A stretch of 64,000 nucleotides of DNA from Phytomonospora sp040655735 (GCF_040655735.1 NZ_JBFAKK010000015.1:124001-188000); one strand, 5' to 3'; shown: positions 8,765 to 16,759, numbered from the stretch's first letter. The notes: generated from the sequence alone by a model not told the origin. Program-made: numbers and translations.

Positions 8765-9369
8765 CACCCCTCCTCCGTTCGGGCTCCGGCCAGGGCCGAG
8801 AGGAGGACGGGCAGGGTCATCTCGTCCTGTTGAAGGTGGAGGCGCTGGCCACCGCGCTCGCCGATGAGGCGGGCGATGGCGCTGGTGGGGGTGTAGGGAA
8901 TGGTCTCCGGGAGGGTGAGGACGAGCGCGACTTTCGCGGCGGGGCCGCTGGCGGCGATGGTGGTTGCGGCCTGGACGGCGGCGAGGTCGGCGTCGAGGAG
9001 GAGGTGGGCCTCCTCGACGATGACCAGCAGGAGCGGCGCGGCGGCGCCGCTGGCGGCCAGCAGCTGATGGGTACCGGGGGTGCGGTGGACGCACGTCGCG
9101 GCGGCGTCAGTGAGGATCTGCCGGCCGTGCGGGAGGCTTCCGGTGACGAACCAGTCGGGAACGGCGTGGGTATACCAAGGACCGGGGTCGGTGTCGGGGT
9201 GGCCGTTGCGGGCGACCCACACCACGGCGCCGTGGCAGGTGGCCCGTGCGGCAGCCTTCGCGGCGAAGTCGCTGCGGACGGCCGGGGTGCCACCTGTGAT
9301 GACAGCGCCGGTGAAGCCGGGGCGGGTCGTGGTGGCGAAGACCGGGTTGGGGGCGTGGAGGATGTGCAT
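8764..9369 (-). CDS. Degenerate FtsK/HerA-like ATPase domain
   Basis: The 201-residue protein resembles a stripped P-loop ATPase. Near the start GAVITGGTPAVRSD stands where a Walker A loop would be, but the GKS/T is missing. At residues about 118-128 LLLVIVEEAHLLLD reads as a Walker B, comparable with VIVIDECHK of the nearby FtsK-type protein. Such a protein could be a regulatory or structural partner of the active translocase. GAGAGGGACACC precedes ATG 9369. Family membership is an inference from motif order. Confidence 0.6.
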   Translation of the reverse strand: MHILHAPNPVFATTTRPGFTGAVITGGTPAVRSDFAAKAAARATCHGAVVWVARNGHPDTDPGPWYTHAVPDWFVTGSLPHGRQILTDAAATCVHRTPGTHQLLAASGAAAPLLLVIVEEAHLLLDADLAAVQAATTIAASGPAAKVALVLTLPETIPYTPTSAIARLIGERGGQRLHLQQDEMTLPVLLSALAGARTEEG

Positions 9370-9386
9370 GGTGTCCCTCTCGCGGG

Positions 9387-9593
9387 TTAGTCGTCGCTGC
9401 CGGTGAAGTCGAAGAGGCCGCTGCGGCGTGCTTCGCGGCGTACTCCCCAGATGCCGATCGCGAGTAGTACGGCTCCGGCCAGGCACAGCAGCCCGGAACC
9501 GTGGGCATCGCGGGTGCCCATGAGGGCGCCGCCCGCAGCGATGAGGGCAATGAAGCCCCACAGCTGCAGGACGCGGCGCAGGCGCGGGTTCAC
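9387..9593 (-). CDS. Small two-helix membrane protein
   Basis: A 68-residue protein with two membrane segments (LWGFIALIAAGGALMG and LLCLAGAVLLAIGIWGV) separated by a short loop and ended by a charged tail. GTG 9593 has GGAGG upstream and overlaps the previous stop as GTGA. It looks like the short Spd-type membrane proteins of actinomycete plasmids; no exact family is assigned. Confidence 0.65.
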   Translation of the reverse strand: MNPRLRRVLQLWGFIALIAAGGALMGTRDAHGSGLLCLAGAVLLAIGIWGVRREARRSGLFDFTGSDD

Positions 9594-10024
9594 GAGCTGG
9601 CCTCCAAGCGGGCGGTGACGGCGGCCAGGACGGACGGGGCGAGGGTCCAGACTCCGGCGGCGCCGGCGGTGGGGACAGGTTCGCCCAGTACGCGCGGGTT
9701 GGCCAGGACCCAGTGCCATGACCGGGGGCTGGCCCAGGGGCTGCAGTAGCCGTCGCCGGTGGCGCAGGTGTCGGAGTGGTGGATGTCGATGAGGTCGACG
9801 ACGCCGAGGATCGCGCCGGTCGGCATGGTGCCGAGGTCGATGGCGTAGGTGTTGAGGATCCGCTTGGCTTCCAGCGCCGCCGCGCGCGGCGAGTGCGGGA
9901 TGCGGGCGTGGACGGCCAGGGTCCCGAAGTTCTCGGTGCCGGTGGCGGTGGTGCGGTTCTCGACGGTTTTGCCCGCGAGGAGGATCGCCGAGGCTCCCGG
10001 CTGCTGGAAGGAGGCCGCCTTCAT
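9590..10024 (-). CDS. ASCH/PUA-like domain protein
   Basis: The 144-residue sequence begins with the ASCH pattern: MKAASFQQPGASAILLAGKTVENRT, interrupted here only for length, is the expected strand-helix-Lys/ENRT start, followed by GTLAVHAR and GAILGVVDL. ASCH proteins are small beta-barrels that bind RNA or modified nucleotides; some act on N4-acetylcytidine. ATG 10024 overlaps the WhiB-like stop. Its presence in a transfer operon is unusual, and the role is unknown. Confidence 0.75.
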   Translation of the reverse strand: MKAASFQQPGASAILLAGKTVENRTTATGTENFGTLAVHARIPHSPRAAALEAKRILNTYAIDLGTMPTGAILGVVDLIDIHHSDTCATGDGYCSPWASPRSWHWVLANPRVLGEPVPTAGAAGVWTLAPSVLAAVTARLEASS

Positions 10025-10662
10025 GCCGCGACCGCCAGTTCGGTCTCGGCCGGGGCGGTGTCGCTGGCCTGGGCGGCGGGGACGGGCAGGGTGATGAGCA
10101 GGCCGGTGGGGTTGTCGATCTCGCGGTAGGCGGCCAGGAGCTTCAAGACGCGGTTGCGGCCGCGCGGGGTGATCCCGCCCCACACGCCGTCCTCGCGCGA
10201 GACCCGCGACTTGGTGTCGCTGTGGGCCACGGCCAGCAGGGCGCAGGCCCCGCGGCTGGGGCACCGCGCGCACATGGCACGGGCGGTGGCCGAGGCGTAC
10301 ATGTTGGTGTCGTCGGGGAACAGCACCTCGTCGACGAGCTCGGGGGGCGTCTGCGCGCAGACCGCGTCGGTCCTGGCCTCACGGTCCAGGCGTTCCAGGT
10401 CAACGCCCGCGAGGGCGTCGTCGATGACCGCCAGGTGCTCCATGGCCTCGTCCAGCTGTGCACGGTCGGCGTGGGTCGCCACGCCCAGGCCCTGGAGGGC
10501 CTTGTCGACGGCTTCTCCACGGGGGTAGAGGCGCGTGAACGCGGCACCGGCGATGACGGTCTGGTCGGTGGCGGGCGCGACGGCCGGGAGCAGCTCGAAC
10601 CTCACCCGGAGGCGGCGAACGGATGGCCGCTTCCGGGTCCTCTGCAGCTTCTTCCTGGGCAT
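10021..10662 (-). CDS. WhiB-family iron-sulfur regulator
   Basis: The 213-residue protein holds the WhiB signature: Cys in AVCAQTPPELVDEVLFP, then CARC and ACALL (C-Xn-C-X2-C-X5-C), then GVWGG at the turn before a basic segment (RGRNRVLKLLAAYRE). WhiB proteins bind a 4Fe-4S cluster and modulate sigma-factor-dependent transcription in actinobacteria. A basic N-terminal extension of about 30 residues and a helical domain of 70 residues precede the cluster domain, which is longer than usual. It overlaps the GGDEF gene by TAATG, so the two should be co-expressed. Confidence 0.85.
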   Translation of the reverse strand: MPRKKLQRTRKRPSVRRLRVRFELLPAVAPATDQTVIAGAAFTRLYPRGEAVDKALQGLGVATHADRAQLDEAMEHLAVIDDALAGVDLERLDREARTDAVCAQTPPELVDEVLFPDDTNMYASATARAMCARCPSRGACALLAVAHSDTKSRVSREDGVWGGITPRGRNRVLKLLAAYREIDNPTGLLITLPVPAAQASDTAPAETELAVAA

Positions 10663-11507
10663 TACGCGGCCGCCTTGAAGACGCGCTCGCTGGCGGCGAG
10701 CTGGGTGGTGGGGTGGGTGTCGCCGGCGCGGCGGGCGGTGCCCTGGCGGGTGCGGCGGTGTTGGGGGGTGAACGCCACGACGCCGGTCGGTTCGCTGGCC
10801 TTGTTGGCTTTGGCGGCGTAGAGGGCGTCGTCGGCCTCGAGGAGCGCGGTCTCCAGTAGGGTGCGTGGCTCGGCGATGGTGAGCCCGGCGCACGCGCTGA
10901 TGCTGGTGAGGTAGAACCCGAGGCTGTCGAGGTCGTACGGCTTGGCCAGGTGCCAGGCGGCGCCATCAGCGGCGTCCAGGCACCAGGTGTAGAGCCGGTC
11001 GGTGTCGGCCGGGGTTGGCAGGATCAGACCGAACTCGTCGCCGCGGCCCAGGCGCCCGGCGAGACCGTCACGGAAAGACGCGTAGATCTTGAGGCGCTGG
11101 GCGACCTCGACGAGGACGGCGTCTCCGGCGGCGTGCCCGTGGCGGTCGTTGACGGGCTTGAAGTTGTTCAGGTCGAACACCGCGAGCACGCAGGGTCGGG
11201 CGGCGTTGGTGAGCAGCCGCTGCGCGGCGCGTACGAACCCGGTCCGGTTGTAGATGCCGAGGTCCAGGTCGTGGGTCGCGTCGTGGTCGGCTTCCTCGGC
11301 GATGTCCAGGGCCCGCAACGCGAGCTCCCGGAGGTACTCGACCTCCGTGTACAGCTCCTCGCGCGAGCGAGCGGTCGGGGCGGGGGCGCGTAGACGCTTC
11401 CGCATCTCCGCAACGAACGTGTCGTCGTTGACGGAGGCGGCGAAGCCGCCTCGAACGGACGCGTATGGGCTGGTGGGGGCGGTTGAGTTAGTCGTGTTCT
11501 GAGGCAC
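10662..11507 (-). CDS. GGDEF-domain protein (diguanylate cyclase-like)
   Basis: The 281-residue protein has a helical N-terminal 90 residues and then a GGDEF domain: LDLGIYNRTGF, VFDLNNFKPVNDRHGHAAGD, and RLGRGDEFGLIL as the active-site loop. The loop carries an extra Arg inside the usual GGDEF, so activity is uncertain. No membrane or sensor segment is visible. GGDEF proteins make cyclic di-GMP, which governs sporulation in streptomycetes. GTG 11507 is chosen for GAGGAGGGTGAA just ahead. It is the first gene of the 8.7-kb transfer operon, directly behind the operator at 11525-11572. Confidence 0.83.
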   Translation of the reverse strand: MPQNTTNSTAPTSPYASVRGGFAASVNDDTFVAEMRKRLRAPAPTARSREELYTEVEYLRELALRALDIAEEADHDATHDLDLGIYNRTGFVRAAQRLLTNAARPCVLAVFDLNNFKPVNDRHGHAAGDAVLVEVAQRLKIYASFRDGLAGRLGRGDEFGLILPTPADTDRLYTWCLDAADGAAWHLAKPYDLDSLGFYLTSISACAGLTIAEPRTLLETALLEADDALYAAKANKASEPTGVVAFTPQHRRTRQGTARRAGDTHPTTQLAASERVFKAAA

Positions 11508-11524
11508 TTCACCCTCCTCTTCGC

Positions 11525-11572
11525 CTCGCGCATAATCGCGCATGACCGAGATTATGCGCGATTATGCGCGAG
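11525..11572. promoter_or_regulatory. Perfect 19-bp inverted repeat, operator candidate
   Basis: Two 19-bp arms (CTCGCGCATAATCGCGCAT at 11525-11543 and its exact complement at 11554-11572) flank a 10-bp spacer. Each arm holds two units of ATTATGCGCG type spaced 10 bp apart, one helical turn. It begins 18 bp upstream of the GGDEF start, where a repressor would block the transfer operon. A related pair of units lies in the XRE regulator promoter at 14097-14118. Confidence 0.8.
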
Positions 11573-11640
11573 GGCAAGGGTTTTACAAGATCGAGTTCCT
11601 TGGTGGCGTCGTTGGCAGGCAAGACCTGGTCTCGGGCAGC

Positions 11641-11673
11641 AAAAAAGCCCGGCCACGTGTGGTGGCCGGGCTT
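11641..11673 (-). terminator. Intrinsic terminator of MFS operon
   Basis: On the minus strand a 12-bp stem (AAGCCCGGCCAC with GTGGCCGGGCTT), a 5-nt loop and six T residues follow the MFS gene by 14 nt. This is a textbook rho-independent terminator. Confidence 0.9.
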
Positions 11674-11686
11674 GGGTAAAGGTGGG

Positions 11687-12904
11687 CTACTCGCGGGGAA
11701 TGACTCGCAGGGCGAAGATGACGCTGGCAAGGAGGATTACCGCGGCGGTGATCATCGGGGCGCGGAGCCCTCCGATGGTGGCGATGACGCCTCCGAGGAT
11801 CGCTCCGATGGGGGCGGCGCCGTTACCGACGATGCGGTAGGCGTTGATGACGCGTCCGAGGAGATGTTCAGGGGTGAGCTGCTGGCGGGCGCCCATGATG
11901 ATGACACTGACGAGGCTGACGCCGAGGTTCCCGACTGCCAGGGCGATTCCGGCAACGATCGGGCTGGTGGTGGCGGGAAGGATCGCCCACATGGCGACTT
12001 CGACGGCGAGGCCAGCGAGGAAGGCTCGGCGGCGGCCGAGTTTGGTGATGGCGTGTTTGGTGATCCAGCCGCCGAGGACTCCTCCGATTGCCATCGCCGC
12101 GAGGAGTGCTCCATAGGCGGCTGTGGGGACATCGAGCCCGCCGGGGGCGGTGGCGTAGAGGACGAACGTGGCCAGGCCCATGTTCGCGGTGAGATTGGCG
12201 ATGGCGGTGAGCAGGCACAGGTTCCGCAGCTCGGGGTGGGCGAGCAGGAACTTCGCGCCGGTCTTCATCGCGGCGAGCATGGATTCGCGCTCGGTGGGTT
12301 CGGTGCGAGGGAGGCGAGGTAGCCGGATCAGCATCAGCGCCGAAAGCAGGAAGGAGATCGCATTGACGACGAATGGGATCCAGGCTGTGATGGCGTAGAG
12401 GGCCGAGCCGAGGGGTGGTCCGCCTAGTTGTTTGCCGAGGACATTGGCGGAGTAGAGCTTGCCGTTGAGGTCGTGCAGGAGTTTGGGGTCGCGGGCAGTG
12501 AGGTCGGCGATGGCGGCTTCGGATGCGGTGGAGTGGAACGCGGTGCCGGTGACCATGAGGAAGGCGGTGATCGCCAGGAGGGGGATGGATGCTGCGCCGG
12601 CAGCGATGAGCGCGGCAAGGACGAGGACCGCTCCGAAGCGGAGGATGTCGGCCAGGACCATCACGGTGCGTTTGGGCCACCGGTCGACGTAGACGCCGGC
12701 GATCGGAGTGATGGCGATCCAGGGCGCGAACTCTGCGGCGGTGATGATGGATACCGCGGTGGGGTCTTTGGTGATGGCTGCGGCAGCCAGGGGGACGGCG
12801 GCGAGGAATGCGCCGTCCCCGATGGAGGACATCCCGCTGGCGCCGAGAAGCGCGCGGCTTCCCCGTCGGTAGCGCGCGGACTTGATAGGGGGTGCCTGGG
12901 TCAC
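11687..12904 (-). CDS. MFS exporter (EntS/MFS_3-like)
   Basis: A 405-residue polytopic protein with about 12 membrane helices. It carries an MFS loop motif YVDRWPKRTVMVLADILR after helix 2 and a matching loop KLGRRRAFLAG in the second half. The layout fits MFS_3 drug or siderophore exporters. It is the last gene of the regulator/DUF397/MFS unit and ends at a strong terminator. The substrate cannot be deduced. GTG 12904 lies 21 bp after the DUF397 gene's stop, with GAGGACATCTC as ribosome site. Confidence 0.85.
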   Translation of the reverse strand: MTQAPPIKSARYRRGSRALLGASGMSSIGDGAFLAAVPLAAAAITKDPTAVSIITAAEFAPWIAITPIAGVYVDRWPKRTVMVLADILRFGAVLVLAALIAAGAASIPLLAITAFLMVTGTAFHSTASEAAIADLTARDPKLLHDLNGKLYSANVLGKQLGGPPLGSALYAITAWIPFVVNAISFLLSALMLIRLPRLPRTEPTERESMLAAMKTGAKFLLAHPELRNLCLLTAIANLTANMGLATFVLYATAPGGLDVPTAAYGALLAAMAIGGVLGGWITKHAITKLGRRRAFLAGLAVEVAMWAILPATTSPIVAGIALAVGNLGVSLVSVIIMGARQQLTPEHLLGRVINAYRIVGNGAAPIGAILGGVIATIGGLRAPMITAAVILLASVIFALRVIPRE

Positions 12905-12925
12905 GAGATGTCCTCCGGGGTGGGG

Positions 12926-13177
12926 CTAGGCGCCGTATCGGCCTTCGCGGACGGCGGCCTGGAAGTTGGCCCACTCGTCGGCGTTGTAGATGAGCGGCGG
13001 GGTGTGGGGGTTCTTGGTATCGGCAACGGCGACCCAGCCGTCGGGGTGGAAGGCGACGGCGATGCAACCGTTGTCGTGGGTGCCGTGTTCGTCGTCGCCG
13101 AAGGTCCAGGTGCGACCGTCGGGGATGGTGAAGGAGCCGAAGGTGTCGAGGGCAGGCGGTTCAGGGTAGACGTGCAC
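12926..13177 (-). CDS. DUF397 protein
   Basis: This 83-residue protein matches the DUF397 pattern: NGCIAVAFHPDGWVAVADTK, then PLIYNADEWANFQAAVREG at the end. The usual SxxSxxxGxCVEVA start is altered. DUF397 proteins are encoded beside XRE-DUF5753 regulators in actinomycetes and are thought to be their small partners, antitoxin-like or regulatory. TTGGAGGACAC precedes GTG 13177, 19 bp from the regulator gene. Confidence 0.85.
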   Translation of the reverse strand: MHVYPEPPALDTFGSFTIPDGRTWTFGDDEHGTHDNGCIAVAFHPDGWVAVADTKNPHTPPLIYNADEWANFQAAVREGRYGA

Positions 13178-13196
13178 GTGTCCTCCAAGGGAGCTG

Positions 13197-14063
13197 TCAG
13201 TTCAACAGGTGACTGATGAAGTCGCGTGAGTCTTCTGGGCTCAGCGCGGCTTGTTTCATGCGGTCCCAGGCGGTGTTGAAGGCTGAGACCTCGTTGGTTC
13301 CGCGGAACGTGATCGCTACGGCGGGCAGTTCCACGCCGTGAACCATTGTGGCGGGATCGTGATCCTCTGGGAAGTTGTAGATCAGGTAGGCACACATCGG
13401 CGCCTGTTGCATTGGGGCGTCGGCGGGAATGACCTGAACGGTGATGTTCTCGTTGGCGCTCATCTTCAACAGCTGCCTCCAGACCGTGGGCCGGACATCG
13501 GGTCCGGGGGAGGCGGGGCGGAAGCGGAGGGCCAGCTCGGTAAGGATGGCGTGGTACGGGATCCCGCGCCGGACGAGCTGCCGGCCTCGTCGCATCCGGG
13601 CGCGCACCGCACCAGCGACGTCCGCAGGATCGGCGTTCGGCCTCATCGCCCGGAAGGCTGCCTGGGCATACTCGGTGTTGTGGAACGGGCCGGGAACCTG
13701 GAACGGCTGAAAGTGACGAATCCCAGTGGCGGCTCGATCCAGGGTGAGGATGTCCTCCTGGACCGGGGCCATGCTGCCGCCGAGGACGGTCTGCCAACTG
13801 CTCACGTCGGTTTGAACGCGTCCCAGCAGCGCCAAGGCGCGATCCCACTCTTCAGGGCTCGCTCCGACGAGCTGGAGCCAGCGCTCGAGGATCTCCTGGG
13901 TGAACGCAGCCCCACCGCTGGCACCCATGAGTCGACTGATCCGCGGCTGACTGGTGTTCAGTTCCCTGGCCAGGGCTGTCGCCGTGATGCCTTTGCGTTT
14001 GCTGAGCCAGCGCATGAACTCACCGAGCTCTTGGCGCGCAGGCGGGTGTTCGGGGTTGACCAC
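13197..14063 (-). CDS. XRE-family regulator with DUF5753 domain
   Basis: The 288-residue protein has an N-terminal helix-turn-helix (residues about 12-60, ITATALARELNTSQPRISRL) and a DUF5753 domain over residues 90-280 (FQPFQVPGPFHNTEYAQA, then RFRPASPGP and an AITFRG-type end). These regulators are paired with DUF397 proteins. A GGAGGGACACCACC site precedes GTG 14063. Its promoter holds units (14097-14118) like those in the transfer-operon operator, so it is the best candidate to repress that operon and itself. Confidence 0.88.
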   Translation of the reverse strand: MVNPEHPPARQELGEFMRWLSKRKGITATALARELNTSQPRISRLMGASGGAAFTQEILERWLQLVGASPEEWDRALALLGRVQTDVSSWQTVLGGSMAPVQEDILTLDRAATGIRHFQPFQVPGPFHNTEYAQAAFRAMRPNADPADVAGAVRARMRRGRQLVRRGIPYHAILTELALRFRPASPGPDVRPTVWRQLLKMSANENITVQVIPADAPMQQAPMCAYLIYNFPEDHDPATMVHGVELPAVAITFRGTNEVSAFNTAWDRMKQAALSPEDSRDFISHLLN

Positions 14064-14096
14064 GGTGGTGTCCCTCCATCAGTGTCTCCGCTAGGC

Positions 14097-14118
14097 TATG
14101 CGCTGTTATGCGCGCGAG
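14097..14118. promoter_or_regulatory. Operator candidate related to 11525-11572
   Basis: Two TATGCGC units at 14097 and 14107 are spaced exactly 10 bp apart, and the second continues TTATGCGCGCGAG. The right arm of the transfer-operon operator shows the same spacing and nearly the same sequence. The site lies between the XRE gene start and the divergent gene at 14164. Confidence 0.65.
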
Positions 14119-14163
14119 CAATCGAGTCCGCGCGCAACAGGGCAACGAAGGAGGGTTCCCGAG

Positions 14164-14448
14164 GTGGTTCTGACCAGCGTCGATCACCACGTGACGGCAG
14201 GGAGCTCGGCCCTTCGACACGCCGAGTTGCCTACTGACGCGACGATCCGGTGCCTGGTAGGGCAGAATCGGGACGAGGTTTGTCCGAGCTGGACAGGCCA
14301 CACTGGACATAGAAAGCAGTACGGCCCCTACACCACCCAGCGACCAACTGCCGGTGTAGAGGCCGTTCCAATCCGAAAGGAACCGATGGTCCCGATCTTC
14401 GAGTCCGTCCCGCCCCACCTCCAAGTGCAAGGAGGGCGGGAACGGTGA
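14164..14448 (+). CDS. Hypothetical protein, divergent from XRE regulator
   Basis: A 94-residue frame begins at GTG 14164 with GAAGGAGGG 9 nt upstream and ends by a GTGA overlap with the next frame. Codon third positions are less GC-rich than in neighbours and no family is recognised. It is supported mainly by its ribosome site and coupling; it could be an unusual small gene or non-coding. Confidence 0.4.
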   Translation: MVLTSVDHHVTAGSSALRHAELPTDATIRCLVGQNRDEVCPSWTGHTGHRKQYGPYTTQRPTAGVEAVPIRKEPMVPIFESVPPHLQVQGGRER

Positions 14449-14768
14449 CGTCGTCGCGTTTCACGGTAGCGCACGCTCCAGCGCTTGTCGCGCTGCCCAG
14501 GGGTTCTCGGCCCGGCGTGTCGTTGTCGGGTAACCGGCTGCATGCCGGCTCGACGTTCGATAGCCGGACCCGCACGTGCTCCACTGTGCACGGTGCGGAA
14601 ATCTTCACGACCTTGTCACCTGGGTTGAACTGGGCAAACATGCTCCAGCTCGCCGGTGATCGGTGTGTCGCGAGTGCCCCCGTGACCGTTTTGGCGGTCG
14701 GCGGGGCGTATGCTGCCCCCTGTGCTGTACCCACATCGAGTGAAGGAGGGCTCACCAAGATCAGATAA
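14445..14768 (+). CDS. Hypothetical protein, coupled to previous frame
   Basis: This 107-residue frame starts at GTG 14445 behind AAGGAGGGCGGGAACG and overlaps the upstream stop. One weakly hydrophobic stretch is present (ASAPVTVLAVGGAYAAP). Codon use is atypical and no domain is visible, so I regard it as possible rather than proven. Confidence 0.35.
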   Translation: MTSSRFTVAHAPALVALPRGSRPGVSLSGNRLHAGSTFDSRTRTCSTVHGAEIFTTLSPGLNWANMLQLAGDRCVASAPVTVLAVGGAYAAPCAVPTSSEGGLTKIR

Positions 14769-15007
14769 AGCCTGCATAAAGCAGTAACTGATCAACTTCA
14801 TAGCGGCATGTAGAACATGGGGAAATAGGACGAAGCCCCGGACCCGTTGGTTTGGTCGCCTGGGTCAGGAGCTTCATACGTCCACTGGATTCAGTTCTCG
14901 GGCAGTCAGCCAGCTGCCCGTCTCTTGCTCACGTCCACCGAGACTGGGGCGCCCGGTTTACATGTTTACATGCAAAGTTCTCTGACCTGGAGGTCAGCGC
15001 CATCGTA
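14769..15007. other. AT-richer leader ahead of replication gene
   Basis: This 240-bp stretch has no convincing gene and is more AT-rich than its surroundings. It holds a tandem TTTACATG repeat (near 14958-14973) and a small hairpin with arms TGACCT and AGGTCA (14983-14996). Its position just upstream of the rep-like gene makes it a candidate for part of a replication origin or copy-control leader. Confidence 0.4.
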
Positions 15008-15036
15008 GCACCTACCTCCAGGGTAGGTGCTTTTTT
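15008..15036 (+). terminator. Intrinsic terminator/attenuator before rep gene
   Basis: A 9-bp perfect stem (GCACCTACC with GGTAGGTGC), a 5-nt loop and six T residues form a clear rho-independent terminator on the plus strand. It lies about 30 bp before the earliest plausible rep start. It either ends the upstream transcript or attenuates the rep message. Confidence 0.85.
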
Positions 15037-15067
15037 GCTGCCTCCGTCCGCGCTCGCGGATGGTGCT

Positions 15068-16759
15068 GTGGGTAGCTCCTACCCTTCTACCAGCCAAAAC
15101 GTCTCAGCTAGTTCACGTTCGGCGGCACGCCGGGGGCCTGGCTTCTGCGTGTCCTGCCACCGTGCAGGGCACGTCTCGTTCGCCGCGGACAGCGACGGTG
15201 CGGCCTGCTCGCGGCACGTCAGCGAGCCGTCCTGGACGCGCACGCCGGGCCCGCTCGCGCGGGCCGCCGAGCCGAAGGTGTCGGGTGCCAAGCGGGGCCG
15301 GGCGATGAAGGCCGCGCGGCGGGCCCGCGAGTTCGCCGCCGCAGCCGTGCGGGTGGCCGAGCGCGCTTCGGCGTCGCCAGGTCCGCGTGCCGGGCGCCCG
15401 CCGTCGGGCAAGGCGAGCGCGAAGACGGCGAAGTCCCGTCCGGTGCGGTCGCAGTCGGCGAAGCGGCGTCGGTCGTTCACGGAGTTGTCCCGTACGGGGC
15501 AGGGCCTGGTGCTGCTGCGGCGTCGGTCCCCGAACGGGGAGTTCGCCGCGGTGCCGGCCGATACCCTCGCGCGGCGGTTGCCGCCGGGGGCGTTCATGGT
15601 GCGCAAGAACCGGTGGCTGGCGGGGTGGGCTGCCACAGCGGTGCGGGAGCGGCGCGTCGACTGGCAGCGCAGCGTCCGGCAGGTAGTCGACCGGCTGTGC
15701 AAGGCCCAGAACCACGAGTCGCACCAGATCACGATCACGCAGAAACGGCTGGCGGCGCTGACGGGCCTGTCGAAGCGGACGGTCGTGCGGGTCATGGAGT
15801 GGCTGCAGGACCAAGGGGTCCTCTACTGCATCGAAGCCGGCGCCAGCAAGGTCATCTTCGGGGGCGACAAGGGCCGCGCCGCCACCTACGTCGTACTGGA
15901 TCCCGCCCGCCGCGAACAACCCGAAACCCCGGTATCTGCCCAGGTCAAGGCAGGAAGTGGCACTCCTACTCCTGAACGAAGTGAAGGGGACGACGATTCT
16001 GGCGGCGCCGAGAACCTTCACAAGGGTTCAACTTCTTCGAAGTCGAAGACCGACCCCCTGTGGGACCGTCGCAACCCCATCTCCTACAGCGCCAGGGTCA
16101 AGGTCGTGTCCAGGCTGCGCAGCTTCGCCAGCTGGCGGGCCGCCGAGGTCGAAGAGCTGGTGGGGATGCTCGGCATGTGGTTCGACGCCGGGTGGTGCGC
16201 CGCTGCGATCATGCACGCCGTCGACAATCGCCCCAACGCCAAGAAGAGGAGCTGGGCCAAGCCCCCTCACCTGCGGAGCCTGATCGGATGGATCGGGTCA
16301 CGTCTGCGGTACTGGCTCGACGAGGACCGCCGCCCGCTCCCGGCACCGGTGCCGGCCGTCACCGCCTACGCCCGCGCCCGCGAGCTCGTTCCCACCTCAC
16401 CGGCCGGCACGGCCGCCAGCCCGGAACACATCCGCGCAGTACGTGAAGAGCAGGCAACGAAACTGGCCGCCGCGCTGGCCAAGGCCCGTACCCGGCCTGC
16501 GGTCGCGAACCCGGCCGCCACCGAGGCCGAGCCGGTTACCTGCCGCATCGTCGTCGCCGAGCTCACCGCCGGAACCGCCAAGCGCCCATCCGCGCCCGCC
16601 GCGGGCGAACAGCCCTCGCCCAGCAGCGGCTACCTCGCCGTGATCGCCGCGATCGGCCCCCCACCCTCTGTATCTCGCACCGCGCGCAAGAATCCGGCCG
16701 TCGATCCCGCCCGCGCCCGCCGCATCGTGGTGCCCGCGCCCCGCCGCCGTCTCAGCTGA
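15068..16759 (+). CDS. Replication-initiator-like protein with HTH
   Basis: The protein is about 563 residues if GTG 15068 is used. ATG 15305 (484 residues) is a conservative alternative, and the terminator at 15008-15036 argues against any earlier start. An N-terminal Cys/His cluster (CVSC, later ACSRH) may bind zinc. A central winged-helix segment (ITITQKRLAALTGLSKRTVV, then VMEWLQDQGVLYCIE) resembles the helix-turn-helix of actinomycete plasmid Rep and replication-relaxation proteins. The C-terminus is Ala/Pro-rich and disordered. Replication is an inference from this fold, the 5' hairpins and plasmid context. Confidence 0.6.
   Translation: MGSSYPSTSQNVSASSRSAARRGPGFCVSCHRAGHVSFAADSDGAACSRHVSEPSWTRTPGPLARAAEPKVSGAKRGRAMKAARRAREFAAAAVRVAERASASPGPRAGRPPSGKASAKTAKSRPVRSQSAKRRRSFTELSRTGQGLVLLRRRSPNGEFAAVPADTLARRLPPGAFMVRKNRWLAGWAATAVRERRVDWQRSVRQVVDRLCKAQNHESHQITITQKRLAALTGLSKRTVVRVMEWLQDQGVLYCIEAGASKVIFGGDKGRAATYVVLDPARREQPETPVSAQVKAGSGTPTPERSEGDDDSGGAENLHKGSTSSKSKTDPLWDRRNPISYSARVKVVSRLRSFASWRAAEVEELVGMLGMWFDAGWCAAAIMHAVDNRPNAKKRSWAKPPHLRSLIGWIGSRLRYWLDEDRRPLPAPVPAVTAYARARELVPTSPAGTAASPEHIRAVREEQATKLAAALAKARTRPAVANPAATEAEPVTCRIVVAELTAGTAKRPSAPAAGEQPSPSSGYLAVIAAIGPPPSVSRTARKNPAVDPARARRIVVPAPRRRLS

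Noticed and set aside
14852..15067. N-terminal extension of the rep-like frame
   Set aside because: The frame is open but crosses an intrinsic terminator at 15008-15036 and has poor codon use.
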